Of a stretch of DNA of 64,000 nucleotides, positions 37,315-45,452 are shown piece after piece. The first letter of the stretch is position 1, and every line of letters begins with the position of its first letter. A model generated the notes under the pieces. It had not been told where the DNA came from, made no database searches, and worked only from the letters and a program-made list of their open reading frames with translations. Source of the stretch: Verrucomicrobiota bacterium (GTDB lineage: Bacteria; Verrucomicrobiota; Verrucomicrobiia; Opitutales; Opitutaceae). The position numbers and the translations under genes were made by a program. Where the stretch lies: assembly GCA_023399155.1 (NCBI GenBank), contig JAEWQP010000022.1, positions 558,001 through 622,000 of the forward strand, given 5' to 3'.

Positions 37315-37418
37315 AGCAGCGGTTGATAAGCGATCGGGCCCTGGGCGCTGATCCTCAGCCGTGCGCGTTGCCGCTCGGTCGCTCCGTTGTGAACGAAATC
37401 TCCGAGCCGCCGTCAGGT

Positions 37419-37802
37419 TCAATTATCGCGGAGGTTCTCTTGATGCCGTGCCGCCCCGAACCACCGGGCGAGTTTCTCACGCGCGAGTTTCCGGTGCTCG
37501 GGTTTGATGTGCAGCGCCACGATACCGAGAGCGACCGTGAGCGCTCCAAGATCGTCGGCGTACCCGACGCCGGGGATCAGGTCCGGGATGGCATCCGCAG
37601 GCAGAATAAAGTAGCCGAGATTCGAATAGATGACGGCTTTCGCCCACGCGGGAGTCCGCGGGTCCCGGGCTGCGTGGTAAAGGACGAGAACCTTCTCGAT
37701 CAGCTCCCTTCCCGCGGTCAAAGCGACGCGCTGGAGCTTCTGCAGCAGGCTCTTCTCGGTGTAGTGCTCCGTGTATTCCTGCGCTGGGCTTTGCTTGCTC
37801 AT
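37419..37802 (-). CDS. YkvA-family (DUF1232) membrane-associated protein
   Basis: 127 residues. The DUF1232 core is clear: WAKAVIYSNLGYFILPADAIPDLIPGVGYADDLGAL, with the PxDxIPD-type signature. An N-terminal helical segment carries YTEKSLLQKLQR. The family's function is unknown; the core contains one short hydrophobic helix. Convergent with surE (104 bp between stops). Confidence 0.85.
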   Translation of the reverse strand: MSKQSPAQEYTEHYTEKSLLQKLQRVALTAGRELIEKVLVLYHAARDPRTPAWAKAVIYSNLGYFILPADAIPDLIPGVGYADDLGALTVALGIVALHIKPEHRKLAREKLARWFGAARHQENLRDN

Positions 37803-38216
37803 GATCGGTGCCGCCTCCGTGTGCTCGATGTCGCCTGGGGTGAAAGTCAGTCAGTCGCGACGTGAGTGCTGCAGGCTGGCACGGGCGGCCGGCGCAGAGA
37901 GATTTGCGGATTGGCCGGCGCGACGCCTCCCCGCGGCACGTGTCGCGACGAGAGAGGCTACGAATCTCCATCAGATCGCATCGAACGCGAACTTCCGGTG
38001 CGATTTATGGAATCGCTTGGCTACGTGAAGGCCCGGAAGGCGTGGTGGGCGAAGAAGGGGAGTTTCCTGAACTGGCCCTTGCGCAGGGCCAGAAGGAAGC
38101 AGCCGGTGTTGCAGGCGAACTCCACGATGCGGTGACGGGGGGCGTCCATGGCGCGGGCGAGGCTTCGAATCGTGACGCCGCGCGAACGCGGCGGTTCGGG
38201 AGCAGAGGCGGCAGGG
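37803..38216. other. 414-bp region with only doubtful small ORFs
   Basis: Holds the ambiguous 42-codon frame described separately. No RNA gene or repeat recognised. Confidence 0.35.
38021..38149 (-). CDS. Doubtful 42-residue ORF
   Basis: Starts ATG 38149 and reads MDAPRHRIVEFACNTGCF then a basic, Phe-rich tail. Codons end almost always in G or C. The overlapping plus-strand frame (about 38008-38136, MESLGYVKARKAWWAKKG) is equally GC3-rich, so codon use cannot decide. Listed as a possibility only. Confidence 0.25.
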   Translation of the reverse strand: MDAPRHRIVEFACNTGCFLLALRKGQFRKLPFFAHHAFRAFT

Positions 38217-38498
38217 TCAGGCAGCGCGGCGGATGTCTTCGTGTCGCGGATACTCGATCATTCCCGCGACCGGGCGGGCTTCCGCTGCGGATCGGGGGGC
38301 GCGGCGCCTCGCGGAGACGAGACGGGGCGGCTCATAGGAAACGACTGCGATCTCCAGGATGCCGTAGGCGGCGAGGAAGCCGAAGCCGAGGACGGTGGCT
38401 GGCGCGGCGGCGCCGAAGGTAAACGCGGCGATCGCGGTGAACGCGGTGAGACCGAGGGCGAGGGAGGTCGAAACGAGGGAACGAGCTGTGGTGTTCAT
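38217..38498 (-). CDS. Small membrane protein of unknown function
   Basis: 93 residues from ATG 38498. Two hydrophobic segments (LVSTSLALGLTAFTAIAAF and TVLGFGFLAAYGILEIAVV) followed by a basic cytoplasmic-type tail (RLVSARRRAPRS) ending in MIEYPRHEDIRRAA. No family recognised. The upstream extension of the frame to 38651 is not protein-like. The product resembles many small verrucomicrobial membrane proteins of unknown role. Confidence 0.6.
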   Translation of the reverse strand: MNTTARSLVSTSLALGLTAFTAIAAFTFGAAAPATVLGFGFLAAYGILEIAVVSYEPPRLVSARRRAPRSAAEARPVAGMIEYPRHEDIRRAA

Positions 38499-38880
38499 GG
38501 TGGCAGTGCTTGTTGGTGTTGCCCCTTTAAAACACGAGCCGTGCCGTTGGTTGCGGAGAATGTGCAAGCCGATGATGATCAGTCGATTTTTGATGACGGC
38601 GGGTTCTGCGTCCTTGCGCCGCGGGACGAATTCGTCCCGCGAGCCGCACACCCGCGTCCCAGAAGTGGGAACACGGCTGCGGGATTCTGGATACGCTGAG
38701 GGAACTGTGGCCCGGGGGCATGAAGGCCGCTGCGGGGGGGGGGCCGCGGCGGTCGTTTACTCGAGCGAGTGTCCAGCACGTGTTGGCCAGAGCCCCGATC
38801 AACCGGCCACGGCTAGATCACGGAACTTCTGGAAGGAACTCACGGAGAGCTCGTTTCCGAGAACGGGCCGCACCGTGTGT
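38499..38880. other. Intergenic, no gene recognised
   Basis: Contains a palindromic GGGACGAATTCGTCCC (about 38622-38637) and a run of ten or so G residues near 38737-38746. Leads into the mosaic repeat copy B. Confidence 0.4.
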
Positions 38881-39012
38881 CGACGGCGCACGGAGTGAAG
38901 AGGGAGACTTCCGAGCTTTCGAGCAGCTCCCTGAGCACTCGGGATCGCCCTCCTGTCGCTGTGTCCAGCCGCGGCGTCCAGGGTTTGCGGCGTGTTTTCA
39001 AACCCTTGGATA

Positions 39013-39245
39013 GGCTCGTTGGAGGGCGGAACTCCCGCTCCGCTGCGCATGTGCAACGGTGGGCGTTTGCCTTGAGACGATCGCGGCCGGGCAGGAGCCC
39101 AGACCTCCATTTCAGAGGCGGGTCGACCGTTTGCACCAGACCACGGGTCCGGTTCGCGACGCGACCGGTCGCGATCCGCACTCGAGGCGGGTTCGGAGCA
39201 CCCGCCTCGGAGGCCCCGCGCAGCGAGGTTCATGACAGCTTCTAG
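39013..39245. repeat. MITE-like mosaic element, copy B
   Basis: Blocks shared with copy A: 39025-39072 (same orientation as 21313-21362) and about 39080-39150 (reverse complement of 21065-21135); a block around 39150-39210 shared with A and C; and the terminal segment 39217-39245, which read on the minus strand starts TAGAAGCTGTCATGAACC, the same end as in A and C. That TAG is also the stop codon of the outer-membrane protein gene at 39242. The left border could not be set precisely. Confidence 0.78.
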
Positions 39246-40375
39246 AAGGTCACCGGACGGCTTGAGAAGTCCTTGTCTCCGAAATACACCTCGCAGCCGA
39301 TTCCGAAGCCGAGTGTCGCGGAGCGTGTCTGGGTGATCCGCTGCTTGGGCCAGGTCAGGCTCGTGCAGAATTCCAGGACGAACCAGGGCCGGATCACGGA
39401 AGTGCGATAGGCCGCCTTGAGGCCCACGTCGCGGAGCGGTACCTCGGCGGAGGTTTCGCCATGAATGCCGGCACGAAATACCAGGGCTCGCCGGCCCTCC
39501 AGCGACCGGGTGGCCGTCAGGGTGGAGAATCCGCGCACACCCTCCGATTCCTCGGAGATCGTGCCGGATGTGGTCCAGCGCAGATGCCACAGCGGACTGA
39601 ATACGCGTTCGAACTCCAGGCGCGTCGTCGAGCCAAAGCCTTCGCTCACGCGGTAGAACACGGTTTCCCGAACCGTGAAGAGCGTATCCGAAAACAGGGT
39701 GCGCCGGAACTGGTAGGATCCCTTGACGTAGGGATCCGGGTTTCCCGAGCGAAAGCTTCCGCCGACGCTTCCGCTGAAGCTGCTGCCGTCGCTTCGTTGT
39801 CGCCGGTAGACCAAGCCCGCCATGGTCTCATCCATATGGCCGCCGTCGCGATTGGGCGACGGGATGACGCCCAGCGTGTCGCGCCGTTCCGTGATCCATT
39901 CATCGGGGTCATAGCGTCCGATGAACAGGTGCAGGCGTTCGTCCATCCTCGGCAGAGGCATATCGACGTTGAACCGAACCCGTGCGTCGAACCCCTCGAA
40001 ACCGTCCCAGAGTGTGGCGACCGAGAGGCTGCCCGAAGCCCGTTGATACACATCATCGGACAGCGGCGGCCCGGCCCAGCTGTCGATCATGCGCGCTGAC
40101 CGCCACACCAGTCCGTGAAGACGTTGCTGGGCGTGGTCGAACCATGTGTCCTCATCGGCGTGCGCATCCGCCATCGGTTCACTTGTGCCACGCGCGGCTT
40201 CAGAGGCGGGTGCGCCCTGATGTTCGAGTGCGCTCACTGGCGGCGGGGAGGACGGATGGGCGGACGAGTCATCGGATCTTCCGAGGACGCAGAGTGTCGC
40301 AGCCGCGACCATCACGGCCACGCGGCGCGACGTGGGGGGAAGTCGCAGGAACGGAGTGAACGTGACCATGGGCAT
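39242..40375 (-). CDS. Putative outer-membrane beta-barrel protein
   Basis: 377 residues from ATG 40375 (MPMVTFTPFLRLPP, then the hydrophobic VAVMVAAATLCVLG). After a low-complexity linker the sequence alternates short beta strands (SSFSGSVGGSFRS, YVKGSYQFRRTLF, TVRETVFYRVSEGFGSTTRLEFERVF) and ends in aromatic PVTF, a typical barrel C-terminus. No named family was recognised. The stop codon coincides with the end of repeat copy B, so the last residues may have been set by that insertion. Confidence 0.65.
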   Translation of the reverse strand: MPMVTFTPFLRLPPTSRRVAVMVAAATLCVLGRSDDSSAHPSSPPPVSALEHQGAPASEAARGTSEPMADAHADEDTWFDHAQQRLHGLVWRSARMIDSWAGPPLSDDVYQRASGSLSVATLWDGFEGFDARVRFNVDMPLPRMDERLHLFIGRYDPDEWITERRDTLGVIPSPNRDGGHMDETMAGLVYRRQRSDGSSFSGSVGGSFRSGNPDPYVKGSYQFRRTLFSDTLFTVRETVFYRVSEGFGSTTRLEFERVFSPLWHLRWTTSGTISEESEGVRGFSTLTATRSLEGRRALVFRAGIHGETSAEVPLRDVGLKAAYRTSVIRPWFVLEFCTSLTWPKQRITQTRSATLGFGIGCEVYFGDKDFSSRPVTF

Positions 40376-40643
40376 CGCGGGGAGCGCCACTGCCGGCGCG
40401 TTCTTGGGATCTCACGGGGACGGTAGCAGGTTGCGTCCCAAGCGCGGGAAATGTGCACCCCGCCCGGCGGCTGTGCATCGGCGCGCGTGTATCCAGTGCG
40501 AAGTGAGACGACCGCGACCGGAATTGTTGCGGATCGCACGTACGAGGGTGGCGGGGAAACGGCCCGCGGTCGCCTGGTCTGCAGGGGATCGGCGGGCCCG
40601 GTTTCGCGCCGCGCCGCGGAGGCCACCGCCCCTCGAAACTGCG

Positions 40644-41045
40644 TCAGGCCGTTGTGCTCACGACGAAATCGGCGATGTAGTGCAGCAGGAGGTCGCGATG
40701 ATCCTCGGACCGGAGGTCGCCGAAGAACGGGAACAGGCTTCCCTCCAGTTTCCCGTGGGTGCGCACCTCGGCGAAGATAAACGGAGTTTCGCGGATCTCC
40801 GCGATCTTCAGGTCCAAGGTCGTCGGGGTGCCGCGGTATGAACGCACGATGGTTATGGCCGCGAATCCGAACTGATCCCGCTCCTCGCAGGAGCCGTAGC
40901 TGAAGTGGACGTCTGCTCCCTTGAGCGCGCCTTTGAGCCAGCGCGTCGCTTCGGAAACGACCTCGACGGTGCGCGTGGGAGTGTTCTGCTTGGCGGCGAT
41001 GACATGCCGAAGGGCGTCGTTGGGTTGAGGGTCTCCGCTTCTCAT
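40644..41045 (-). CDS. Hypothetical protein, 133 residues
   Basis: Alpha/beta protein without a signal peptide or membrane segment, with an N-terminal helical part (NDALRHVIAAKQN) and beta-rich core (DQFGFAAITIVRSY, LDLKIAEIRETPFIFAEV) ending HYIADFVVSTTA. Not recognised. GC-ending codons and its isolation between two gaps favour a real gene. Upstream lies the 895-bp repeat-containing region. Confidence 0.55.
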   Translation of the reverse strand: MRSGDPQPNDALRHVIAAKQNTPTRTVEVVSEATRWLKGALKGADVHFSYGSCEERDQFGFAAITIVRSYRGTPTTLDLKIAEIRETPFIFAEVRTHGKLEGSLFPFFGDLRSEDHRDLLLHYIADFVVSTTA

Positions 41046-41393
41046 GGTTTTCTGGGATGGGAAAGGGCCTGAAGGACCGAGCTACGCTACGGAACATCGC
41101 CCACCGAGCAACCGCACCGGGCTGATCATCCGGGCGGAGGTTCATTTGCACTGGCCGACCGGTATCGTTTGATCCTAAGCACGCCCGGCACGCGAGGACC
41201 TCGGGTGGAGGTCAACCCGCTGCGATTGCGCGTGCCCCCTCCGCGCGCGATGAGATCGGGCGGTGGCTTGGGTCCGTTAACGGTGCCTGTGCCCGACCCT
41301 CACCTGAAATGAAAGACTCGTGACGCTGCGCCTGCGCTGTTCATGAGATGCGGGCCCGCAAGCCTCGGTGCCCGCATGCATGCTCGCGACAAA
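41046..41393. other. Intergenic region without recognised gene
   Basis: About 350 bp, moderately GC-rich, containing CGGGCCCGCAAGCCTCGGTGCCCG-like pairing near 41351-41374 just before hairpin A. Confidence 0.35.
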
Positions 41394-41537
41394 AATGAAG
41401 CCGCCGCTTTCAGGCGACGGCTTCATTGGGCTAGAAGCTTATTGAGACCGGATACCGACTTAACATCACGGCGACTGGCCTGCGGAGTTAATGTCCGGAT
41501 ACAGAATTAACGCCTTCGACCAATCATCTGGTCGAAG
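41394..41537. repeat. Hairpin plus GGATAC iterons, block A
   Basis: A 10-bp stem AATGAAGCCG (41394-41403) / CGGCTTCATT (41418-41427), extended by further pairs, is followed by AAGCTTATTGAGAC and two GGATAC units (41450 and 41497) with TTAAC/TTAATGTC spacers. It ends with the inverted repeat CTTCGACCA / TGGTCGAAG (41514-41522, 41529-41537). The same order of parts recurs in block B 340 bp away. Confidence 0.75.
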
Positions 41538-41789
41538 ACATAAATGTTGTTTGCAGCGCTGGTGTATTCGCGACAGCACAATGCCTTCCCTGGGCAGCCG
41601 TCACTATCCTCAATTTTGTGACGGGCTCGGGCAGCGGCATTGCCTCGTCTTCTCCATCCTGGCTGCTGGCACGAGAATCGCCCGCTAAGCAGACGAGATC
41701 TCTCGTCTGAAGGAGAACGACTAGGCTCATGCTTTGCCCATTGCGGTGATGTGACGTTTGGAAGGCAGAACTTTTCGTGCTCAGATACA

Positions 41790-41941
41790 AAAGGCCACCG
41801 CTTTGGGCGGTGGCCTTTGGGGTTAAGAGCTTATTGAGACTGGATACGGAATTAATGTCACGGCGATCCGCTTGGGATACGGGACTAATGTCACCGGGAT
41901 ACGGAAATAATGTCCGGATACAGAATTAATGTCTTCGACCA
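41790..41941. repeat. Hairpin plus GGATAC iterons, block B
   Basis: A perfect 12-bp stem AAAGGCCACCGC (41790-41801) / GCGGTGGCCTTT (41807-41818), then AGCTTATTGAGAC, then four iterons GGATAC + GGAATTAATGTC-like (starts 41842, 41875, 41897, 41916), then CTTCGACCA as in block A. It abuts the rng stop codon at 41942. The 250 bp between blocks hold no recognised gene and are AT-richer than the genome. Confidence 0.78.
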
Positions 41942-43693
41942 TCATCCGCGGAGTTCGTCGCCGGTTTCGGCGTCGAGGATCTTGAAGTTTTCCACGTGGT
42001 AATTGGGGTCGGCGCGGAAGGTGAGCTGGATGTTGTAGAGCTTTTCCAGACGCACGAGCAGGTCGGCGTCCTCGCTGCGCAGGCGCTCGAGCACGCCCGG
42101 GTTCACCAGGATGCGGATGTGCAGGTCGCGCTTGGCATCGCGGGCGCGGATGCGGCGGATGACCGAGGCCAGCTTGCGCTGCATCTCCACCGAGACCGTG
42201 GTCGGTGACTTCACGATGCCGCGGCCGCGGCAGTAGGGACAGTCCCCATACAGACCCGATGACGTGCTCTCGGACTGGCGCTGACGCGTCATCTGCATGA
42301 TCCCGAGGGGCGAGATCGGCAGGATGTGGTTCTTGGCCTTGTCGTTGGACATCGCGTCCTTCATCTTCGCATACACGGCGTTGCGGTGCCGCTTCTGCTT
42401 CATGTCGATGAAGTCGATGATGATCAGGCCGCCGATGTTGCGCAGGCGGATCTGGCGGGCCACCTCGACCACGGCCTCGCAGTTGACCTGGTAGATCGTG
42501 TTGCCCTCGTCGCCGTCGCGGGCCTTGTGGCCGCCGGTGTTGACGTCGATGGCCACGAGGGCCTCGGTCTCATCGATCACGATCTGGCCGCCCGAGGGCA
42601 GGGGCACCTGGCGCTGGAAGGTCTGCTCGATCTGGCGCTCGATGTTGTAGCGCTCGAAGATCGGGATCGAGTGGTTGTAGAGCTGGATCTTGGACTTCGA
42701 ACGCGAGGAGATCTGCGAGACCTGTTCGATCACGCGGCCCTGTTCCTCGGCGTTGTCGATGAGCACGCGGTCGATGTCCTCGGTGAGGAAATCGCGCACC
42801 GTGCGCTCGACGAGGCCGGGTTCCTGGTAGAGGCAGGCCGGGCTGCGCTCGGTCTCCATCTTGCGGGAGATTTCCTCCCACTTCTTGAGCAGGATGTGCA
42901 GGTCGCGCACGAAGTAGCGGGTCTTCATGCCCTCGCCGGCCGTGCGGATGATGATGCCCATGCCCTCCGGGATGGTGAGATCGTTGATGATCTTGCGCAG
43001 GCGCTGGCGTTCCTTCTGGTCCTCGATCTTGCGCGAGATGCCGCACTGGTCGGAGTAGGGCATCAGCACGATGAAGCGGCCGGGCAGCGAGATGTTCGTC
43101 GTCGTGCGCGGACCCTTCGTGCCGATCGGGCCCTTGGAGACCTGGATGACGATCTCGGTGCCGACCGGATAGAGGTTGGGGATGTCCTTGACCGTGATCT
43201 TGTCGTTCTTCTGGGCCTTGGACGACTTGTTGATGCGCACCACCTCGACCGAGGAATCGGCAGCGGCGGGCAGGATGTCCCAGTAGTGCAGGAACGCGTT
43301 CTTCGGCAGGCCGATGTCGACGAAGGCGGCTTTCAGGCCGGGATCCAGGTTCTTGATACGGCCCTTGAAGATGCCGCCGACGATGCGGTCCTCGCCGGAG
43401 CCGCGCTCGATGTCGAACTTGTCGAGGATGCCGTCGACGAGGAGGGCGACCCGCTTCTCGAGCGGCTCGGCATTGATGATCAGTTCCCGGTAGGTTTTCT
43501 TCTCCTTCCGGAACGTATCGATGATCTTGGCGATGAGCGGGCGCTTTTTCGCGCGCTCGCGGGCATCGGCCTTGATCTCGGCCGGGTTGACCGGCTCGGC
43601 CATCCCCTCAGGGGGTGGGTTCTTCAGTTCGTCGTCGTAGCGCCGGATGGCGTCAGCCGGGATGTTTTGGCCCGGCGATGGTCTGTCGCTCAT
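41942..43693 (-). CDS. rng: Ribonuclease E/G family protein
   Basis: 583-residue endoribonuclease. An extended charged N-terminus (about 1-60), S1 domain (VGGIFKGRIKNLDPGLKAAFVDIG), 5'-sensor region, catalytic metal site IDVNTGGH and IIDFIDM with the two acidic ligands, and zinc link CPYCRGRG. It lacks the long C-terminal scaffold of RNase E, so RNase G-like is the better name. In many bacteria rng lies next to mreBCD, as here. Starts ATG 43693; minus-strand block with rodA upstream. Confidence 0.92.
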   Translation of the reverse strand: MSDRPSPGQNIPADAIRRYDDELKNPPPEGMAEPVNPAEIKADARERAKKRPLIAKIIDTFRKEKKTYRELIINAEPLEKRVALLVDGILDKFDIERGSGEDRIVGGIFKGRIKNLDPGLKAAFVDIGLPKNAFLHYWDILPAAADSSVEVVRINKSSKAQKNDKITVKDIPNLYPVGTEIVIQVSKGPIGTKGPRTTTNISLPGRFIVLMPYSDQCGISRKIEDQKERQRLRKIINDLTIPEGMGIIIRTAGEGMKTRYFVRDLHILLKKWEEISRKMETERSPACLYQEPGLVERTVRDFLTEDIDRVLIDNAEEQGRVIEQVSQISSRSKSKIQLYNHSIPIFERYNIERQIEQTFQRQVPLPSGGQIVIDETEALVAIDVNTGGHKARDGDEGNTIYQVNCEAVVEVARQIRLRNIGGLIIIDFIDMKQKRHRNAVYAKMKDAMSNDKAKNHILPISPLGIMQMTRQRQSESTSSGLYGDCPYCRGRGIVKSPTTVSVEMQRKLASVIRRIRARDAKRDLHIRILVNPGVLERLRSEDADLLVRLEKLYNIQLTFRADPNYHVENFKILDAETGDELRG

Positions 43694-43795
43694 GATGCGG
43701 TGTTTTCCCGTGGGTGGTCGGGAGCTCCGCCTGGGGAGATGCTGACGCCTGTGCGGGGCTGGGTGCGTGAGGTCGATGCAGCAGACAGGGCACGA

Positions 43796-45013
43796 TCAAA
43801 ATTCCTTTCGATACCTGTACACGCTTTGAACCAGTCCCTGGAGGATGCAGCAGCTAAGCAGGAAAGAGCCCCCGTAGCTTAAGAAGGGAAGCGGCAGGCC
43901 TTTGATCGGGATGAGACCGATGGTCATTCCGATGTTCACGAAGATGTGGACTGCCATCAGGGTCGTCGCCCCCAAGCAGAGCAGGGTGCCGAAGCGGTCC
44001 CGTGCCAGGCTTGCGATGCGTACGCCGTTGGCCAGGACCACACCGAACAGGCCGAGGACGATGACGCTTCCCAGGAATCCTTTCTCCTCCGCCAGGACGG
44101 AGAAGATGAAGTCGTTGTGCGCGACGGCGCGCGGCAGGTAGCCGAGCCGGGCCTGCGTGCCTTGCGTCCAGCCCTTGCCGAAAGCTCCACCGGAGCCGAC
44201 GGTAATCAGGGTCTGGTTGATGTTCCAACTGATGCCGGTGGGATCGATCTTCTCCGGCATCGCGTAGGACAGCACGCGGTTGCGCTGGTAATCTTTGAGG
44301 TAGGGCAACCAGGATTGCTCGGATCCGTAGAGGTTGCGGCTGGCCGCTTCCTTCGGGCTGACGTTGTTGGCCTCGAGGAAGCGATTGTAGAAATACGTGT
44401 CGGCCGCGACGGCCCCCACGACGAGCATGAACGCCGCCAAAGCGCCGACAAAGAAGCGCTTGGAAAGGTTGGAGGCGTACAGGAGAGCAAAGACCATCGG
44501 GGGGATCACGAGGGCGGAACCCAGATCCGGTTGCGCCATGATCAAGGCCATTGGCACACCGGCAGCAAGAGCCAACTTGCCCAGTGTCCACATCGACCGG
44601 CTCAGGGTGCCGATCCGGCTGCGGGCGAGGATGCTCGAGCACACCATGAGGACGGCGATCTTTGCCGGCTCGGCGGGCTGCAGGCGGACGCCGGCCCCGG
44701 GGACCTCGAGCCAGCGTTGAGCACCATAGACTTCCACGCCCGCGCCCGTCAGCACGAGGAGCAGCGGCGGGATCGTGGCGACCATGAACCAGTGGGAGTG
44801 CCGCAGGTAGTGGCGGTAGTTGACCAGCGAGACGAGCACGTAGAGCACGGCTCCGAGGCCGAGCCAGCCGATCTGTTGGATATAGAGATTACCGCCCGTG
44901 AAGACCTGCGCGCTGTAAATGAAAAACACCCCGATCGCCGACAGCGCCGCCATGCACAGGGGGGTGACGGGGTCGACGCGCCACTGGGAGCGCTGCTGCA
45001 CCCAGTTGAACAT
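43796..45013 (-). CDS. rodA: Rod-shape determining peptidoglycan glycosyltransferase RodA
   Basis: 405 residues, SEDS family, about ten membrane segments. Conserved motifs: AEPAKIAVL, MAQPDLGSALV, FLSYGGSFLL and GLIPIKGLPLPF. Polymerises glycan strands in the elongasome together with PBP2. ATG 45013 gives the normal short cytoplasmic N-terminus; the open frame to 45211 crosses an intergenic heptamer repeat and is rejected. It lies downstream of mrdA but is separated by 435 bp of repeats. Confidence 0.94.
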   Translation of the reverse strand: MFNWVQQRSQWRVDPVTPLCMAALSAIGVFFIYSAQVFTGGNLYIQQIGWLGLGAVLYVLVSLVNYRHYLRHSHWFMVATIPPLLLVLTGAGVEVYGAQRWLEVPGAGVRLQPAEPAKIAVLMVCSSILARSRIGTLSRSMWTLGKLALAAGVPMALIMAQPDLGSALVIPPMVFALLYASNLSKRFFVGALAAFMLVVGAVAADTYFYNRFLEANNVSPKEAASRNLYGSEQSWLPYLKDYQRNRVLSYAMPEKIDPTGISWNINQTLITVGSGGAFGKGWTQGTQARLGYLPRAVAHNDFIFSVLAEEKGFLGSVIVLGLFGVVLANGVRIASLARDRFGTLLCLGATTLMAVHIFVNIGMTIGLIPIKGLPLPFLSYGGSFLLSCCILQGLVQSVYRYRKEF

Positions 45014-45253
45014 CGGAAGTTGTGATTCGCGCTCGGCGACGGCCACGGCGGGTAAACGTGAGGGGATTCTCGGATAGGAGCAAACAGGGAAAGGCGACGA
45101 GTGACGAGTGACGAATGGCGAGCGACGAATGACGAGTGAGGCGGAAGCGCCGAGTGACACGCGCGGTTGCAGGAGTTCCGACGCGCGACGCTCGACTTCA
45201 GGGGAAGCCACGATTCAGGCGCCTGACCCTCGTCGCTCGCCGCTCGACTTCCC
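45014..45253. repeat. Heptamer tandem repeats with inverted partner between mrdA and rodA
   Basis: About six copies of a GACGAGT-like heptamer (45093-45140) are followed about 90 bp later by the inverse (45231-45251, TCGTCGCTCGCCGCTCGACTT), so the two arms can pair. The region has no gene. Confidence 0.65.
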
Positions 45254-45452
45254 GGAACCAGTCATGAACTTCGCTGCGCGGTGTCTTCTGGGTAGGGCCG
45301 GTTCCCCGAACCCGCCACAAGTGCGAATCGGCCTTCTCGGCCCGCTCGGTTCCGAGGCCGAGCCTGCGGCCGACGAGACCGGCCGCGCCGCGAACCGGAC
45401 CAAGCGCGCCCTACCTGCGAAGTCGTCTTCGCGAGTGGATGACACGTTCTAG
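45254..45452. repeat. MITE-like element, copy C (199 bp)
   Basis: Begins GGAACCAGTCATGAACTTCGCTGCGCGG and ends, on the other strand, TAGAACGTGTCATCCACTCGCG; the two ends thus share an inverted GAACNNGTCAT core. Its body matches, in inverted orientation, 21141-21300 of copy A at most positions. The final TAG is the stop codon of mrdA (45449-45451). Confidence 0.82.

Noticed and set aside
38622..38637. Palindrome GGGACGAATTCGTCCC as an operator
   Set aside because: A single palindrome near no clear promoter is not enough support.
41446..41510. Integron attC site
   Set aside because: TTAAC/GTTAA pieces are present but do not form the paired R/L boxes of attC, and no integrase gene was seen.
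41524..41790. Minus-strand ORF of 88 codons between the iteron blocks
   Set aside because: No motif, compositionally unlike other genes, and bounded by repeats; probably chance.
41842..41941. CRISPR array
   Set aside because: The GGATAC iterons are short, irregularly spaced and lack unique spacers of even length; no cas gene is present.
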